A DNA stretch of 64,000 nucleotides. Source: Streptomyces sp. NBC_00193. GTDB taxonomy: Bacteria; Actinomycetota; Actinomycetes; Streptomycetales; Streptomycetaceae. Location of the stretch: NCBI RefSeq assembly GCF_026342735.1, contig NZ_JAPEMM010000001.1, forward strand, positions 5,022,001-5,086,000, given 5' to 3'. Position 1 is the stretch's first letter. Every line of letters begins with the position of its first letter. Of this stretch, positions 9,015 to 17,945 are shown one piece after another. The position numbers and the translations under genes are program-made. Below the pieces are notes generated by a model. That model worked only from the letters and a program-made list of their open reading frames with translations, had not been told where the DNA came from and did no database searches.

Positions 9015-9818
9015 CTACGCGGTCGCCACCGGCTCCCGCTCGGAGGCGGCGGCCTCGGCGGCGGCCGCCGCCTCGCGGTCGCGCTTCTCGCGCCGTACGA
9101 GCACGATCCAGCCCACCGGCACCGCGAAGGTGAACAGCCACCACTGAATGGCGTACGCCATGTGCGGCCCGATCGAGTCGTGGTCGGGCTCGCCGACCAC
9201 CTCGGGCTTGCCGTCGGCCGGGACCGGGGAGGTGAGTTCCAGGTAGCCGCCGAGGACGGGCTTGCCCAGGTACTGAGCCTGCTGTGCGCTGTTGATCAGC
9301 ATCACCTGGCGGTCCGGCAGGCCCTTGCGGTCCTTGATGCCGCTGCCGCCGCTGGTCTCGTCGGCCTTCAGCCGCCCGGTGACCGTGACCTCGCCGGAGG
9401 GCGCGGCCGGCACCGGCGGGTAGGCGCGCGGGTCGTCGCCGCCCTGCACCCAGCCCCGGTTGACCAGGACCACCCGGCCGTCGGAGAGGACCAGCGGGGT
9501 CAGGACGTGGAAGCCGACCTTGTCGTCGTTGTCGGTGCGCATCCGTACGACGACCTCGTGCGCGGATTCGTACGTACCGGTGGCGGTCACGGCACGCCAG
9601 TAGTCGGCGCGCGGGACGACGTGGCCGGGGGAGGTGACCTCGGTCATGGGGACCGGCTTCGCCCGCAGGTTCGCGTCGATCAGCTGGTTCTGCGCGACAC
9701 GGTGCTCATGACGGTGGAACTGCCAGAACCCCAGCTTGATCATCGCGGGGATCAGGGCGAGGCCGATGAGGGTGAGGCACACCCACTGCCGGGTCAGCAC
9801 AAAGCGGTACACGCCCAC
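9015..9818 (-). CDS. SURF1 family protein
   Basis: 267 residues with the SURF1 plan: a transmembrane helix at about residues 12-30 (WVCLTLIGLALIPAMIKLGFWQFHRH), a large extracytoplasmic domain including FHVLTPLVLSDGRVVLVNRGW, and a second helix near residues 225-245 (MAYAIQWWLFTFAVPVGWIVLV) with the family motif HMAYAIQWW. SURF1 proteins help assemble cytochrome aa3 oxidase, probably in heme insertion. Downstream and co-directional is the SDR gene. The GTG start is preceded by a G-run; a second GTG two codons on is possible. The Glu/Ala-rich C-terminal tail is cytoplasmic. Confidence 0.9.
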   Translation of the reverse strand: MGVYRFVLTRQWVCLTLIGLALIPAMIKLGFWQFHRHEHRVAQNQLIDANLRAKPVPMTEVTSPGHVVPRADYWRAVTATGTYESAHEVVVRMRTDNDDKVGFHVLTPLVLSDGRVVLVNRGWVQGGDDPRAYPPVPAAPSGEVTVTGRLKADETSGGSGIKDRKGLPDRQVMLINSAQQAQYLGKPVLGGYLELTSPVPADGKPEVVGEPDHDSIGPHMAYAIQWWLFTFAVPVGWIVLVRREKRDREAAAAAEAAASEREPVATA

Positions 9819-9929
9819 GACGGTACCCCCAGCGGCGAGGACCCCGGCGGCCGGGTGGCCGTCCGGGGTCGTGGCGGAGGGGAGCGGAGGGGAGGAGCGG
9901 AGGGGGACCCGGTGAGGGCGGGACGGGAA

Positions 9930-10163
9930 TCAGACGCGGTCGGTGATGCCCACCTTCCCCTCCGCGCGGGCGCAGTGCCCTCCGCAGAACCACTGTCCTT
10001 CGACCTCGACGCCCTGCCCGATGATCTGGACCCGGCAGTGCTCGCAGATGGGCGCCATGCGGTGAATGGCGCAGGAGAAGCAGTCGAAGACGTGCACAGC
10101 ACCCTGTGCGTGTACTTCGAAGGACATGCCGTAATCGTTCCCGCAGACTTCGCAACGTGCCAT
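9930..10163 (-). CDS. Conserved small Cys-rich protein
   Basis: 77 residues with seven cysteines in metal-binding spacing: CEVC at residues 4-7, CFSC, CEHC, and a final CGGHC, plus histidines. It opens MARCEVCGNDYGMSFEV. This looks like a small zinc-ribbon or treble-clef protein without other domains; it has conserved relatives in Streptomyces annotated only as hypothetical. I use the ATG at 10163 because the match to relatives begins MARCEVC, although upstream in-frame ATGs exist. Function unknown; it might bind nucleic acid or a protein partner. Confidence 0.8.
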   Translation of the reverse strand: MARCEVCGNDYGMSFEVHAQGAVHVFDCFSCAIHRMAPICEHCRVQIIGQGVEVEGQWFCGGHCARAEGKVGITDRV

Positions 10164-10242
10164 GCGCGGCATGCTGCGCAGGGCGGACCGCCGGAACAAG
10201 ATCCACCGGGGTGAGTCGCCGAGCGTGCACCCGGCCGGCCCA

Positions 10243-10310
10243 ACGTCCGGTCCGACGGGAGGCCCGACGTCCGGCCCGAGGCCCGTTCCGACGTCCGGCC
10301 CGACGTCCGT
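10243..10310. repeat. Short direct repeats ACGTCCGG
   Basis: ACGTCCGG or a one-base variant occurs at 10243, 10267, 10291 and 10303, a 24/24/12-bp register, in the gap between the Cys-rich gene and the exonuclease gene. It is a small degenerate tandem repeat of the form CGACGTCCGGCC; no function is apparent. Confidence 0.6.
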
Positions 10311-10329
10311 CCCCCGAACCTCCCCGGGG

Positions 10330-11319
10330 TCAGTCCTGCGCCGGAGCCACGTCCCGCAGCAGCTGGGTGAAGGCCGCCTCGTCGACGACGGGGGTTCCGA
10401 AGGACTTCGCCTTCACCGTCTTGGAGGTCGAGGAGTCCGGGTCGTTCGTCACGAGCAGGCTCGTGAGCCGGGACAGGCTCGTCGCGACGTGCAGGCCGGC
10501 CTCCACGGCGCGGTCCTCCAGCAGCTCCCGGTCCACCGAGGTGTCACCCGAGAACGCGATCCGCATGCCCTGCTTGAGCGGGGTGCCGTCCGCCCACCGC
10601 CCCGGGTTCGGGTACGGGCACGGCGGCCGCTTGCGCGAGGGCCGCCAGCTGGACCCGGCATTCCCACCGCCCGCCCCGTACGAGGCCTGGTACCCGACGC
10701 GCGGGGCGGCGGGGGTGTCCGACCACTCCGTCAGCGCTCGGCATTCCAGCAGGGGCAGTCGTACGTTGTCCCGCGCGGCCGCGTGCAGGGACGGGCGGAA
10801 GGCCTCCGCGAGGACCCGGGCGTCGTCGAGCGCGTGGTGGGCGCGCTGCTGGACCACGCCGAAGTGCGCGGCGAGCGACTCCAGCTTGTGGTTGGGCAGC
10901 GGGAGGTTCAGTTCCTTCGACAGGGCGATGGTGCACAGCCGCTGGCGCACCGGCGCCGTGACCGCGGCCCGCGCGTACTCGCGGGCGATCATCTGCCAGT
11001 CGAAGATCGCGTTGTGCGCGACCAGCACCCGGTCCGCGAGCCGGCTCGCGAACTCCTCGGCGATGTCCTTGAAGAGCGGCGCGTCCTGGAGCATGTCGCT
11101 GGTCAGACCGTGGATCCACACGGGCCCGGGGTCCCGGAGCGGGTTGACCAGCGTGTACCAGTGGTCCTCGACGTTGCCCTGAGCGTCGAGCCGGTAGACG
11201 GCGGCGGAGATTATCCGGTCGTCGCGAGCGAGCCCGGTGGTCTCCACGTCGACGACCGCGTACCCCTGTGGGTACGCGGTCGGCCACATCGTCTCTGCGG
11301 TCGTACGGTCGGCGAGCAT
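10330..11319 (-). CDS. DEDDh exonuclease with BRCT domain
   Basis: 329 residues. The N-terminal half is an epsilon-type 3'-5' exonuclease: ExoI motif VVDVETTGL near residue 22 (Asp and Glu), ExoII AHNAIFDWQM near residue 101, ExoIII HHALDDAR (the His and Asp of DEDDh) near residue 158. A Gly/Pro/Arg linker follows, then a BRCT domain (IAFSGDTSVDRELLEDRAVEAG, later LVTNDPDSSTSKTVKAKSFGTPVVDEAAF), the combination seen in many actinobacterial DnaQ-like proteins. It probably trims or proofreads DNA in repair. ATG at 11319 is taken; a GTG two codons earlier is equally possible. Confidence 0.9.
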   Translation of the reverse strand: MLADRTTAETMWPTAYPQGYAVVDVETTGLARDDRIISAAVYRLDAQGNVEDHWYTLVNPLRDPGPVWIHGLTSDMLQDAPLFKDIAEEFASRLADRVLVAHNAIFDWQMIAREYARAAVTAPVRQRLCTIALSKELNLPLPNHKLESLAAHFGVVQQRAHHALDDARVLAEAFRPSLHAAARDNVRLPLLECRALTEWSDTPAAPRVGYQASYGAGGGNAGSSWRPSRKRPPCPYPNPGRWADGTPLKQGMRIAFSGDTSVDRELLEDRAVEAGLHVATSLSRLTSLLVTNDPDSSTSKTVKAKSFGTPVVDEAAFTQLLRDVAPAQD

Positions 11320-11368
11320 GGTCACAGAGGATATCGGCCCGCGCCGACACTCGAAGCCCTACGGCCTT

Positions 11369-14056
11369 TCAGGCCAGCTCCGCCACGAGGTCCCCGGCCG
11401 TCACCCGGGCGAAGGACCCGGGCACTTCGGCCGGCCCGGGGAAGAGCCGGCAGGCCGTGCCCGAACCCCCTTCGGGGGCCACGCTCGCGCAGGTCAGCGC
11501 GAGGAACGCACGCTTCCCGGCAGCCAGTTCGGCGGCCTCCGCGTCGGCGTCGGCGCGGGGCCGGCGCTCCTCGGGCTGCTCCAGGGCGGCGATCCGGGCG
11601 GCGAAGACGGCCGGTTCCTCGCCGTCCGCGGCCCGGTAGAGCCACACCTCGCCGGTGGCCGAACTCTCGGTGGCCCGCCGGATCACCGCCACCTCACGGG
11701 TGCGAGCCGCCGCCCGCCACACGGCGAGGTCCCACAGGGTGGTGCGGGTGCCGGAGGCGAAGTGCGCCCATGTGTCCGAGGCCACGGCCGCGACCCGGTC
11801 GGCGCGCGGGGTGACGCTCTCGAAGTCGCCCGACGGCGGGAGGTGCAGGTCCGCCCACAGAGCTCGCCGTGCGGCCAGGTCCACGACCACCGGCACCCGG
11901 GCCCGCGTCGCGGGGCCGCTCAGGTCGAAGCGCCGGCCGGCCGTGGACGGATCGCCCGGAGAGGCGCGCGAGCCGTCGGGAGACGCCCGCGGGTCGTCCG
12001 AGGGCCGGGCCGCGAACCCGGTGCAGGCGCGCGCCAGCTCCTCGAACGGCACCCCGCTGTAGCCGGACACCAGGGCCACCGCGTACGCGTCCCCGCGCTC
12101 GGCGAGGCCCGCCGGGTCCAGGTCGACGTACTCCGTTTCCCCCTCCCGTGCAGCCACCGGTACGGGAGCCCAGCCGTGGCCGCCCGCGTGCACGGCGCCC
12201 GCGCCGGGCCTCCCGTACACCGGGCGGTCGCGGTCGCACAGGCCGGTGAACTTCCAGTCCGCGTCGAAGAAGGCCACCGCCAGGTCCAGATGCGCCACCT
12301 GGTTCCGGGCCTCGCTCCAGTGCAGGAACAGCCGCAGCTCCCGGCCCGCGGGCAGCGCGAGGAAGCTGCCCCGGGGCACGGCGACCGGAGCCCCCGCGCG
12401 GGCCTGCTCCCCGGAGGGCACGGGCAGTTCGGCGAGCCCGGAATCGAGGACGGCCAGCTCGTACGGCTCCCGCTCGGTGCGGGCGAACCGGCGCACCACC
12501 TCCGCTTCCAGCAGGGCCGAGGCCTCCCTGACGAGCGGGACGGGAAGTGGAGGGCGGTCCTCCGTCACGGACCGGGTGTGGCCCGCCGGGCCCTTGGGGA
12601 AGAACACGCGCCGCGAGCCGGTCCGCTCCGAGACGCGTCCGCGCAGGGCCCCGAGCGCGGCGAGGAGCGGCCCCGCGCCGACGGCGGGGAGCGCGCGGGC
12701 CAGCTCCCGCGCCAGCTCGGGGACCAGGCGGTCGCCGGTGTGCAGGCGCAGCAGGTGGTCGAGGCGCAGGACGAGTTCCTCCGGGCGTTCCCCGGCCACC
12801 GCCGCGGCAGCTGCGGGGTCCGCACCGGCGAGTGCCTGTTCCAGTCGCCCGGCCCAGGTCGCGGGCCGGAGCCGGTTCCCCTCCACGCGTACGGCGTCGG
12901 GATGGGCGGCGGCGCATTCCCGCAGGGCCGCCCCCAGGGCGCCGGACAGGACGGTGCCCCGCAGCACGGCGAAGGCCATCGCCGCCCGGGGGCTGCTGGC
13001 GTACCGCTCGAACGGGTGCAGGGTCTCGGCGGCCCGCTTCCAGGCGGTCGGATACCGCAACAGCTCCTCGACCAGGCCGGGAGCGGGCAGGGCGTCGAGC
13101 ACGCCGAGCAGCGCGCGGCGCAGCGGCCGCGCGGGGGAGCGGAACCGTGCCGACGCGGGCGCGAGCAGCCCGGGATCCCCGCCGGACAGCGCGGCGAGGA
13201 GCCGCAGCACGTCGGTGGCGCTGGTCAACCGCCCGGCGAGCAGCGGCAGTACGGCCTCCCGCGGGGCGGGCCCGGTCAGCAGGCCGGCCAGGACCAGCGC
13301 CAGGGTCTGCGGTACGGGGATCCGCGCGGGCAGCCAGTCGAACCCGGCCGGGGCCAGCCGCAGCAGCAGCGGCAGGTCGGCCCGGTCCTCGGGGGACAGC
13401 GGGGCCGACCGGGCGAGCAGAGGGGCCAGCACCCGGGCGGCGTCGGCCGCGGGGTCGGTGCCGAGCCGCAGCAGCCGGAGCGGGCCGGGCGGGATCCCGG
13501 CCCCGTCGCTGTCGGGCGCGCGGTGCTCCGTAGAAGGGGGGACCTCCGTGGAAACGGAGAGGAAGGGCCCGGCCGGATCGACGGGGTGCAGGCAGACGGG
13601 GCAGGCGCCGTGGTCGGCGCCGTCCCGGCAGGAGCCGCAGACGAGGTGGGCGCACGGGGCGAGGGCGCGCACCGGCCGGGTCCCGGCGCAGAGGGCGCAC
13701 GGCCGGACGGGGTCCCGGCGCAGGAGGGTCAGGACGCGGTCGGTGTACCAGTGCTCGGTGTCGCGCGGGATGGAGAAGGGGAAGCGGCGGAAGGCCGGCC
13801 GGGGCCCCTGGCCGGCATCCGCGAGCCCGTCGGCCAGCGCCAGCAGGCGCGAGCGCTCCTCGGCGAGATCGGTCGGCGCGAGGACGGCCAGCGCGGCGTA
13901 CAGCTCGCGGCTCACGGTGTGGCCGCGTTCGAGGAGTTCGCCCTCCAGCGGGCGGACCCCCTCGGTCCCGGGCGAAGCGGCGGCCGACGGCCGGTCGAGG
14001 TAGACGGTCCGGAGCCGGCGCAGCATGAGCTCTTCGGTGGATCGGGTGACGGGCAC
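11369..14056 (-). CDS. MXAN_6230/SCO0854 family RING domain protein
   Basis: 895 residues. Near residues 115-160 there is a RING-like cluster: CALC, then APCAHLVCGSC and ACPVC, in C3HC4-type spacing, unusual in bacteria. The middle is a long helical Ala/Leu-rich region (LRLLRLGTDPAADAARVLAPLL onward) with no enzyme motif. The last 350 residues contain a beta-rich part (LRLFLHWSEARNQVAHLDLAVAFFD and WKFTGLC) reminiscent of TerD-type folds. The family is named for members in Myxococcus and Streptomyces; no biochemical role is known to me. RING domains bind E2 enzymes in eukaryotes, but here zinc-mediated protein binding is all that can be inferred. GTG start, weak AGGA. Confidence 0.85.
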   Translation of the reverse strand: MPVTRSTEELMLRRLRTVYLDRPSAAASPGTEGVRPLEGELLERGHTVSRELYAALAVLAPTDLAEERSRLLALADGLADAGQGPRPAFRRFPFSIPRDTEHWYTDRVLTLLRRDPVRPCALCAGTRPVRALAPCAHLVCGSCRDGADHGACPVCLHPVDPAGPFLSVSTEVPPSTEHRAPDSDGAGIPPGPLRLLRLGTDPAADAARVLAPLLARSAPLSPEDRADLPLLLRLAPAGFDWLPARIPVPQTLALVLAGLLTGPAPREAVLPLLAGRLTSATDVLRLLAALSGGDPGLLAPASARFRSPARPLRRALLGVLDALPAPGLVEELLRYPTAWKRAAETLHPFERYASSPRAAMAFAVLRGTVLSGALGAALRECAAAHPDAVRVEGNRLRPATWAGRLEQALAGADPAAAAAVAGERPEELVLRLDHLLRLHTGDRLVPELARELARALPAVGAGPLLAALGALRGRVSERTGSRRVFFPKGPAGHTRSVTEDRPPLPVPLVREASALLEAEVVRRFARTEREPYELAVLDSGLAELPVPSGEQARAGAPVAVPRGSFLALPAGRELRLFLHWSEARNQVAHLDLAVAFFDADWKFTGLCDRDRPVYGRPGAGAVHAGGHGWAPVPVAAREGETEYVDLDPAGLAERGDAYAVALVSGYSGVPFEELARACTGFAARPSDDPRASPDGSRASPGDPSTAGRRFDLSGPATRARVPVVVDLAARRALWADLHLPPSGDFESVTPRADRVAAVASDTWAHFASGTRTTLWDLAVWRAAARTREVAVIRRATESSATGEVWLYRAADGEEPAVFAARIAALEQPEERRPRADADAEAAELAAGKRAFLALTCASVAPEGGSGTACRLFPGPAEVPGSFARVTAGDLVAELA

Positions 14057-14197
14057 GGTCCTGGTTTCCCTCCGCGAACGGAAAACGGGGGCGGAGAGAA
14101 GGCGCGCGGACTTTCCGTGAAAGGGAGAGGATGCACGCCGGGGAGCCGCCCCCGTGGGGCAGATCCCACCACGTGCCCCCGCGCGCCGGCAAGCCGG

Positions 14198-14824
14198 TTA
14201 CCCGGCCGGTGGCGCCAGCAGGGCCCGGACCAGGGCCCTCAGGGTCAGCTGGAACAGCCGCTCAGGATCGACCGGCCGGGCCAGTGCGCGGGCCAGCGGG
14301 GGGTCGTGGGGGGCGTCGGCCGGGTCCCAGAGCTCGCTTTCGGCGGGGGACTGGGCGGGGGAGCGTTCGCGATTGCGCTCGACCAGGACGAAGCCGATGA
14401 TCTGGAACTGGATCGCGCGCACCGCGTCCGCGGCCCGGGTCCCGCGCAGACCCGCCGCGTGCACCTCGTGGACCAGGGCCTGCTGGGCGGGCAGGAACAT
14501 CCGGTCGGTGAGCCCGCGCTCGTGGACCATCGCGATCAGGTGCGGGCGCTCGCGCAGCTCGCGGCGCAGGATCCGGGCGACCGAGACGATGCGGTCGCCG
14601 GGGTTGCGGCCGACCGGCCGGATGGCGCCCATCTCCTCCACGGTCCGCTCCACGAGGGCGTCGAGCAGTGATTCGCGGTTGCCGACGTGCCAGTAGATGG
14701 AGGTCACCGCGGTGCCCAGTTCGGCGGCGAGCTTGCGCATGGTGAGGGCGGCCGGGCCGTGCTGCTTGACGAGGGAGGCGGCGGCGTCCAGTACCTCCGC
14801 GCGGGTCAGCGTGGTTCTGGCCAT
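14198..14824 (-). CDS. TetR/AcrR family regulator
   Basis: 208 residues. The N-terminal HTH is clear: LTRAEVLDAAASLVKQHGPAALTMRKLAAELGTAVTSIYWHVGN, with the second half the recognition unit. The C-terminal ligand domain is helical and of the TetR_C type with a long variable part. It is divergent from a four-gene catabolic operon starting at 14965, and a perfect palindrome lies in the 140-bp gap, so it most likely represses that operon and itself. Ligand unknown. Start is the ATG at 14822-14824. Confidence 0.9.
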   Translation of the reverse strand: MARTTLTRAEVLDAAASLVKQHGPAALTMRKLAAELGTAVTSIYWHVGNRESLLDALVERTVEEMGAIRPVGRNPGDRIVSVARILRRELRERPHLIAMVHERGLTDRMFLPAQQALVHEVHAAGLRGTRAADAVRAIQFQIIGFVLVERNRERSPAQSPAESELWDPADAPHDPPLARALARPVDPERLFQLTLRALVRALLAPPAG

Positions 14825-14897
14825 CTGTCCGTCCCAACTTTCTGTCGATCCGTCAGATCAGGTGCGTGCAGGGGTCTTTACCCTTCATCGGTCCCGG

Positions 14898-14912
14898 TGT
14901 AACTGTGTTACA
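14898..14912. promoter_or_regulatory. Candidate TetR operator palindrome
   Basis: TGTAACTGTGTTACA, two perfect 6-bp arms with a 3-bp centre, in the divergent gap between the TetR gene and the acetoacetate decarboxylase-like gene. Its symmetry and place fit a TetR-family operator. Confidence 0.6.
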
Positions 14913-14940
14913 GAACCAGCTGCGTCAGAACCGACTGCGT
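14911..14940. repeat. 15-bp direct repeat beside the operator
   Basis: CAGAACCAGCTGCGT followed at once by CAGAACCGACTGCGT (two differences), overlapping the end of the palindrome. It may be a second regulator site or a slipped duplication in the promoter. Confidence 0.55.
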
Positions 14941-14964
14941 CCTAGACGAAGGATGGTGCGATAG

Positions 14965-15762
14965 ATGGCACGCGTACGGTACGGAGCGCGCACCGAGGCC
15001 GAGATCGCCGCTTCGCGCGAGAAGAGTTCCAAGCTCCCCGACATCTGGTCCACCGGCGTGGTGGCCGTCTGGGAGACCGACCCGGACGTGGTGGCGGCGG
15101 TCCTGCCACCGCCGCTGAAGCCCACCGAGCGGCCCCTGGTGCGGGCCAACATCAGCAAGGTGGACCTGCCCGGCTACCCGCTCGGCGCCGGTTCGGTGGC
15201 CGTCGCCGCCCAGCACGACGGGGTCGAGGGCTGGTACCCGCTGGTCATGCCGATGAGCATGGAGCGCGCCCTGATCGGAGGCCGCGAGGTCTTCGGTGAG
15301 CCGAAGAAGCTCGGCGAGATCACCGTCGAGCGCGAGGGCCTGGTCGTCCGGGCCTCGCTCGCCCGGCACGGGATCGCCTTCGTGGAGGTGCGCGGCGCCG
15401 TGGACCGCGAGCTGCCGCTGCCCGAGCCCACCGTGAAGACCGACTTCTACTTCAAGTTCCTCCCCGCGGTGGACGGTTCGGGCTTCGACGCCGATCCGGT
15501 GCTGGTGCACTGCACCCGCAACGAGAAGGTCCGCAAGCTGGAGCACATCACCGGCGACGTGGTGCTCCGGGAGTCGATGTTCGATCCGATCGCCGATCTC
15601 CCCGTACGCCGCCTCGTCGAGCTCACCATCGGCGAGAAGACCACCGACCAGCGGGGCAAGGTCGTCGAGCGGGTCAGCGCCCAGGCCCTGCTCCCGTACA
15701 TCCACCAGCGCTACGACGACCCCATGCAGATCCTCGACGGACCGCCCGAGGGGAGCGTCTGA
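14965..15762 (+). CDS. Acetoacetate decarboxylase family protein
   Basis: 265 residues. The family hallmark FGEPKKLGEI is present near residues 110-119; the first Lys of the pair corresponds to the Schiff-base lysine of Clostridium acetoacetate decarboxylase, and the second perturbs its pKa. The surrounding elements (YPLVMPMSMERALIGGREV, DFYFKFLPAVDG) also fit. Some members are not decarboxylases but aldolase- or dehydratase-like. First gene of the operon 14965-19171, divergent from TetR; stop overlaps the SDR start (TGATG). Substrate unknown, presumably a beta-keto acid. Confidence 0.88.
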   Translation: MARVRYGARTEAEIAASREKSSKLPDIWSTGVVAVWETDPDVVAAVLPPPLKPTERPLVRANISKVDLPGYPLGAGSVAVAAQHDGVEGWYPLVMPMSMERALIGGREVFGEPKKLGEITVEREGLVVRASLARHGIAFVEVRGAVDRELPLPEPTVKTDFYFKFLPAVDGSGFDADPVLVHCTRNEKVRKLEHITGDVVLRESMFDPIADLPVRRLVELTIGEKTTDQRGKVVERVSAQALLPYIHQRYDDPMQILDGPPEGSV

Positions 15763-16646
15763 TGCGACTCGAACCGGGACAGGTGGCCGTGGTCACCGGA
15801 GCCGCGAGCGGCATCGGCCTCGCCATGGCCCGCCGCTTCGCCGCCGAGGGGCTGAAGGTGGTCCTCGCCGACGTGGAGGAGGGCGCCCTGCGCAAGGCCG
15901 CCGACGAACTCGCCGCCGACGGCGCCGAGGTGCTCGCCAAACTCGTCGACGTCAGCGACCGCGACTCCGTGATCTCCCTCGCCGACGCCGCCTACGAGAC
16001 CTTCGGCGCCGTGCACGTCCTCTGCAACAACGCCGGCGTCGGCTCCGGAGCCGAGGGCCGCATGTGGGAGCACGAGCCCAACGACTGGAAATGGGCCTTC
16101 TCCGTCAACGTCTGGGGCGTCTTCCACGGCATCCAGGCCTTCGTCCCCCGCATGATCGTGGCCGGCGGCCCCGGCCACATCGTCAACACCTCCTCCGGCG
16201 ACGGCGGCATCGCCCCGCTGCCCACCGCCTCGGTCTACGCGGTGACCAAGGCGGCCGTGGTCACCATGACCGAGTCGCTCTACGCCCACCTCAAGGCCGA
16301 GGGCGCGGCCATCGGCGCCTCCGTGCTCTTCCCCGGACCGCACATGCTGCGCACCGGGCTGTGGGAGTCGCACCGCAACCGGCCCGACCGGTACGCCAAG
16401 GAGCGCCCGCGCAAGTCCCCGTACCGCAGCCTCGACCAGTACGAGGCCGCGATGAAGCAGGCCGGCCACGAGGTGAACTTCACCCCGGTCGAGGACGTCG
16501 CCGACCACGTCGTCGACGGCATCCGCGCCGACCGCTTCTGGATGCTGCCCGACAGCGAGCACAGCGACCGGCAGATCCGCGCCCGGTCGCAGTCGATGCT
16601 CGACCGCGCCAACCCCGCCTACCTGGAAAGCTTCATCCTCGACTGA
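15762..16646 (+). CDS. SDR family oxidoreductase of the TetR operon
   Basis: 294 residues, classical SDR: cofactor loop VVTGAASGIGLAMARRF near residue 9 (TGxxxGxG), NNAG at CNNAGVGSG, catalytic Ser in NTSSGDGG and YAVTK giving the Tyr-x3-Lys pair. The C-terminal part after the Rossmann core (GLWESHRNRPDRYAKERPR onward, with FTPVEDVADHVVDGI) is longer than usual. Probably oxidises an alcohol or reduces a ketone on the pathway shared with the neighbouring decarboxylase and hydrolases. Start overlaps the previous stop by one base; the following gene begins 12 bases after its stop. Confidence 0.88.
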   Translation: MRLEPGQVAVVTGAASGIGLAMARRFAAEGLKVVLADVEEGALRKAADELAADGAEVLAKLVDVSDRDSVISLADAAYETFGAVHVLCNNAGVGSGAEGRMWEHEPNDWKWAFSVNVWGVFHGIQAFVPRMIVAGGPGHIVNTSSGDGGIAPLPTASVYAVTKAAVVTMTESLYAHLKAEGAAIGASVLFPGPHMLRTGLWESHRNRPDRYAKERPRKSPYRSLDQYEAAMKQAGHEVNFTPVEDVADHVVDGIRADRFWMLPDSEHSDRQIRARSQSMLDRANPAYLESFILD

Positions 16647-16658
16647 GGAGCCTCAATC

Positions 16659-17945
16659 GTGAGTGCGTACGAAGACCCGTACCTGATCATCTCCTCCGAC
16701 TGTCACGCGGGGCTGCCCACCGAGCAGTACCGCCCCTACCTGGACAGCGCCTTCCACCCGCAGTTCGACGAGTTCCTCGGCGAGCGCGATGCCCGCCGCG
16801 CCGAGGCCACCAAGCTCGGCGTGCGCAACGAGGCCTTCGCCGAGAAGTGGTTCCACGACCACGAGGAAGGCCTCAAGGGCGGCTGGGACGTCACGCAGAG
16901 GCTGAAGGAACTCGACGGCGACGGCGTGGCCGCCGAAGTCGTGTTCCCCGACGCCGACGCCGTGGACAGCCAGACCGCCGCCCCCTTCGGAGTGGGCCTC
17001 GGCCTCTCCGGGGACCAGGACCCCGAGCTCGGCATGGCCGGCGCCCAGGCGCACAACCGGTGGCTCGCCGAGTTCGTCTCGGAGAACCCCGAGCGGCACT
17101 GCGGGGTGGCCCTGCTGCCCATCACCGGCGATCCAGACAAGGTCGTCGCCGAGATATACCGGGCCAAGGCGTCCGGGCTCGGCGCCCTGATGATCCCGGC
17201 CATGTGGGTGGACAAGGCCCCCTACCACGACCGCCGTTACGACCCGGTGTGGGCCGCGGCGGCCGAGACGCAGATGCCGATCGTCACCCACTCGGGCTCC
17301 TCGCCGCGCCACGAGTACGGGGACCACCTGGGCATCTTCGTCTCCGAGGTCACCTGGTGGCCGGCCCGCCCGCTGTGGTTCCTGCTCTGGTCCGGGGTCT
17401 TCGAGCGGCACCCGGGACTGAAGTTCGGCGTCGCCGAGTCGGGCTGCTGGTGGCTGCCGAACCAGCTCTGGTTCATGGACCGGCTCTACCTCGGCGCACA
17501 CGGCGGCAAGAAGCTCTCGCCGTTCGAGGAGCTGAAGCGGCCGCCGAGCGAATACCTGGACCGGCAGGTGTTCGTCTGCGCCACCAACACCAAGCGGCGC
17601 GAGCTGGCCCAGCGCTACGAGATCGGCGTGGACAACATCCTGTGGGGCTCGGACTTCCCGCACCCCGAGGGGACCTGGCCGAACACCCGCAACTGGCTGA
17701 AGAACACCTTCCACGACATCCCCGTCGAGGAGACCCGCCGGATGCTGGGCCTGGCCGCGGCCGAGGTCTTCGGCTTCGACACCGAGAAGCTGGCGCCGAT
17801 CGCCCGCCGCATCGGCCCCACCCCGGCCGAGCTCGGCCAGAGCGAGGACCAGGCGGCCGTCGAAGCCTCCTGGGCGCGCTCGCGCGACGTGGGCCGGCAC
17901 TGGCTGACCGACAACGACTTCCCGGTGCTGGGGGTGAACCCGTGA
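16659..17945 (+). CDS. Amidohydrolase family protein (ACMSD-like), first copy
   Basis: 428 residues of the amidohydrolase-2 TIM-barrel family. ISSDCHAG near residue 12 is the Asp-x-His start (D-C-H), VTHSGSSPRHEYGD holds the later His, and WGSDFPHPEGTWP near residue 328 has the conserved Asp. The family includes decarboxylases acting on aromatic or semialdehyde acids (ACMSD, gamma-resorcylate decarboxylase) and hydrolases. It pairs with a second copy next door; a heterodimer or sequential steps are possible. GAGG lies before the GTG start. Stop overlaps the second copy's GTG. Confidence 0.85.
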   Translation: MSAYEDPYLIISSDCHAGLPTEQYRPYLDSAFHPQFDEFLGERDARRAEATKLGVRNEAFAEKWFHDHEEGLKGGWDVTQRLKELDGDGVAAEVVFPDADAVDSQTAAPFGVGLGLSGDQDPELGMAGAQAHNRWLAEFVSENPERHCGVALLPITGDPDKVVAEIYRAKASGLGALMIPAMWVDKAPYHDRRYDPVWAAAAETQMPIVTHSGSSPRHEYGDHLGIFVSEVTWWPARPLWFLLWSGVFERHPGLKFGVAESGCWWLPNQLWFMDRLYLGAHGGKKLSPFEELKRPPSEYLDRQVFVCATNTKRRELAQRYEIGVDNILWGSDFPHPEGTWPNTRNWLKNTFHDIPVEETRRMLGLAAAEVFGFDTEKLAPIARRIGPTPAELGQSEDQAAVEASWARSRDVGRHWLTDNDFPVLGVNP

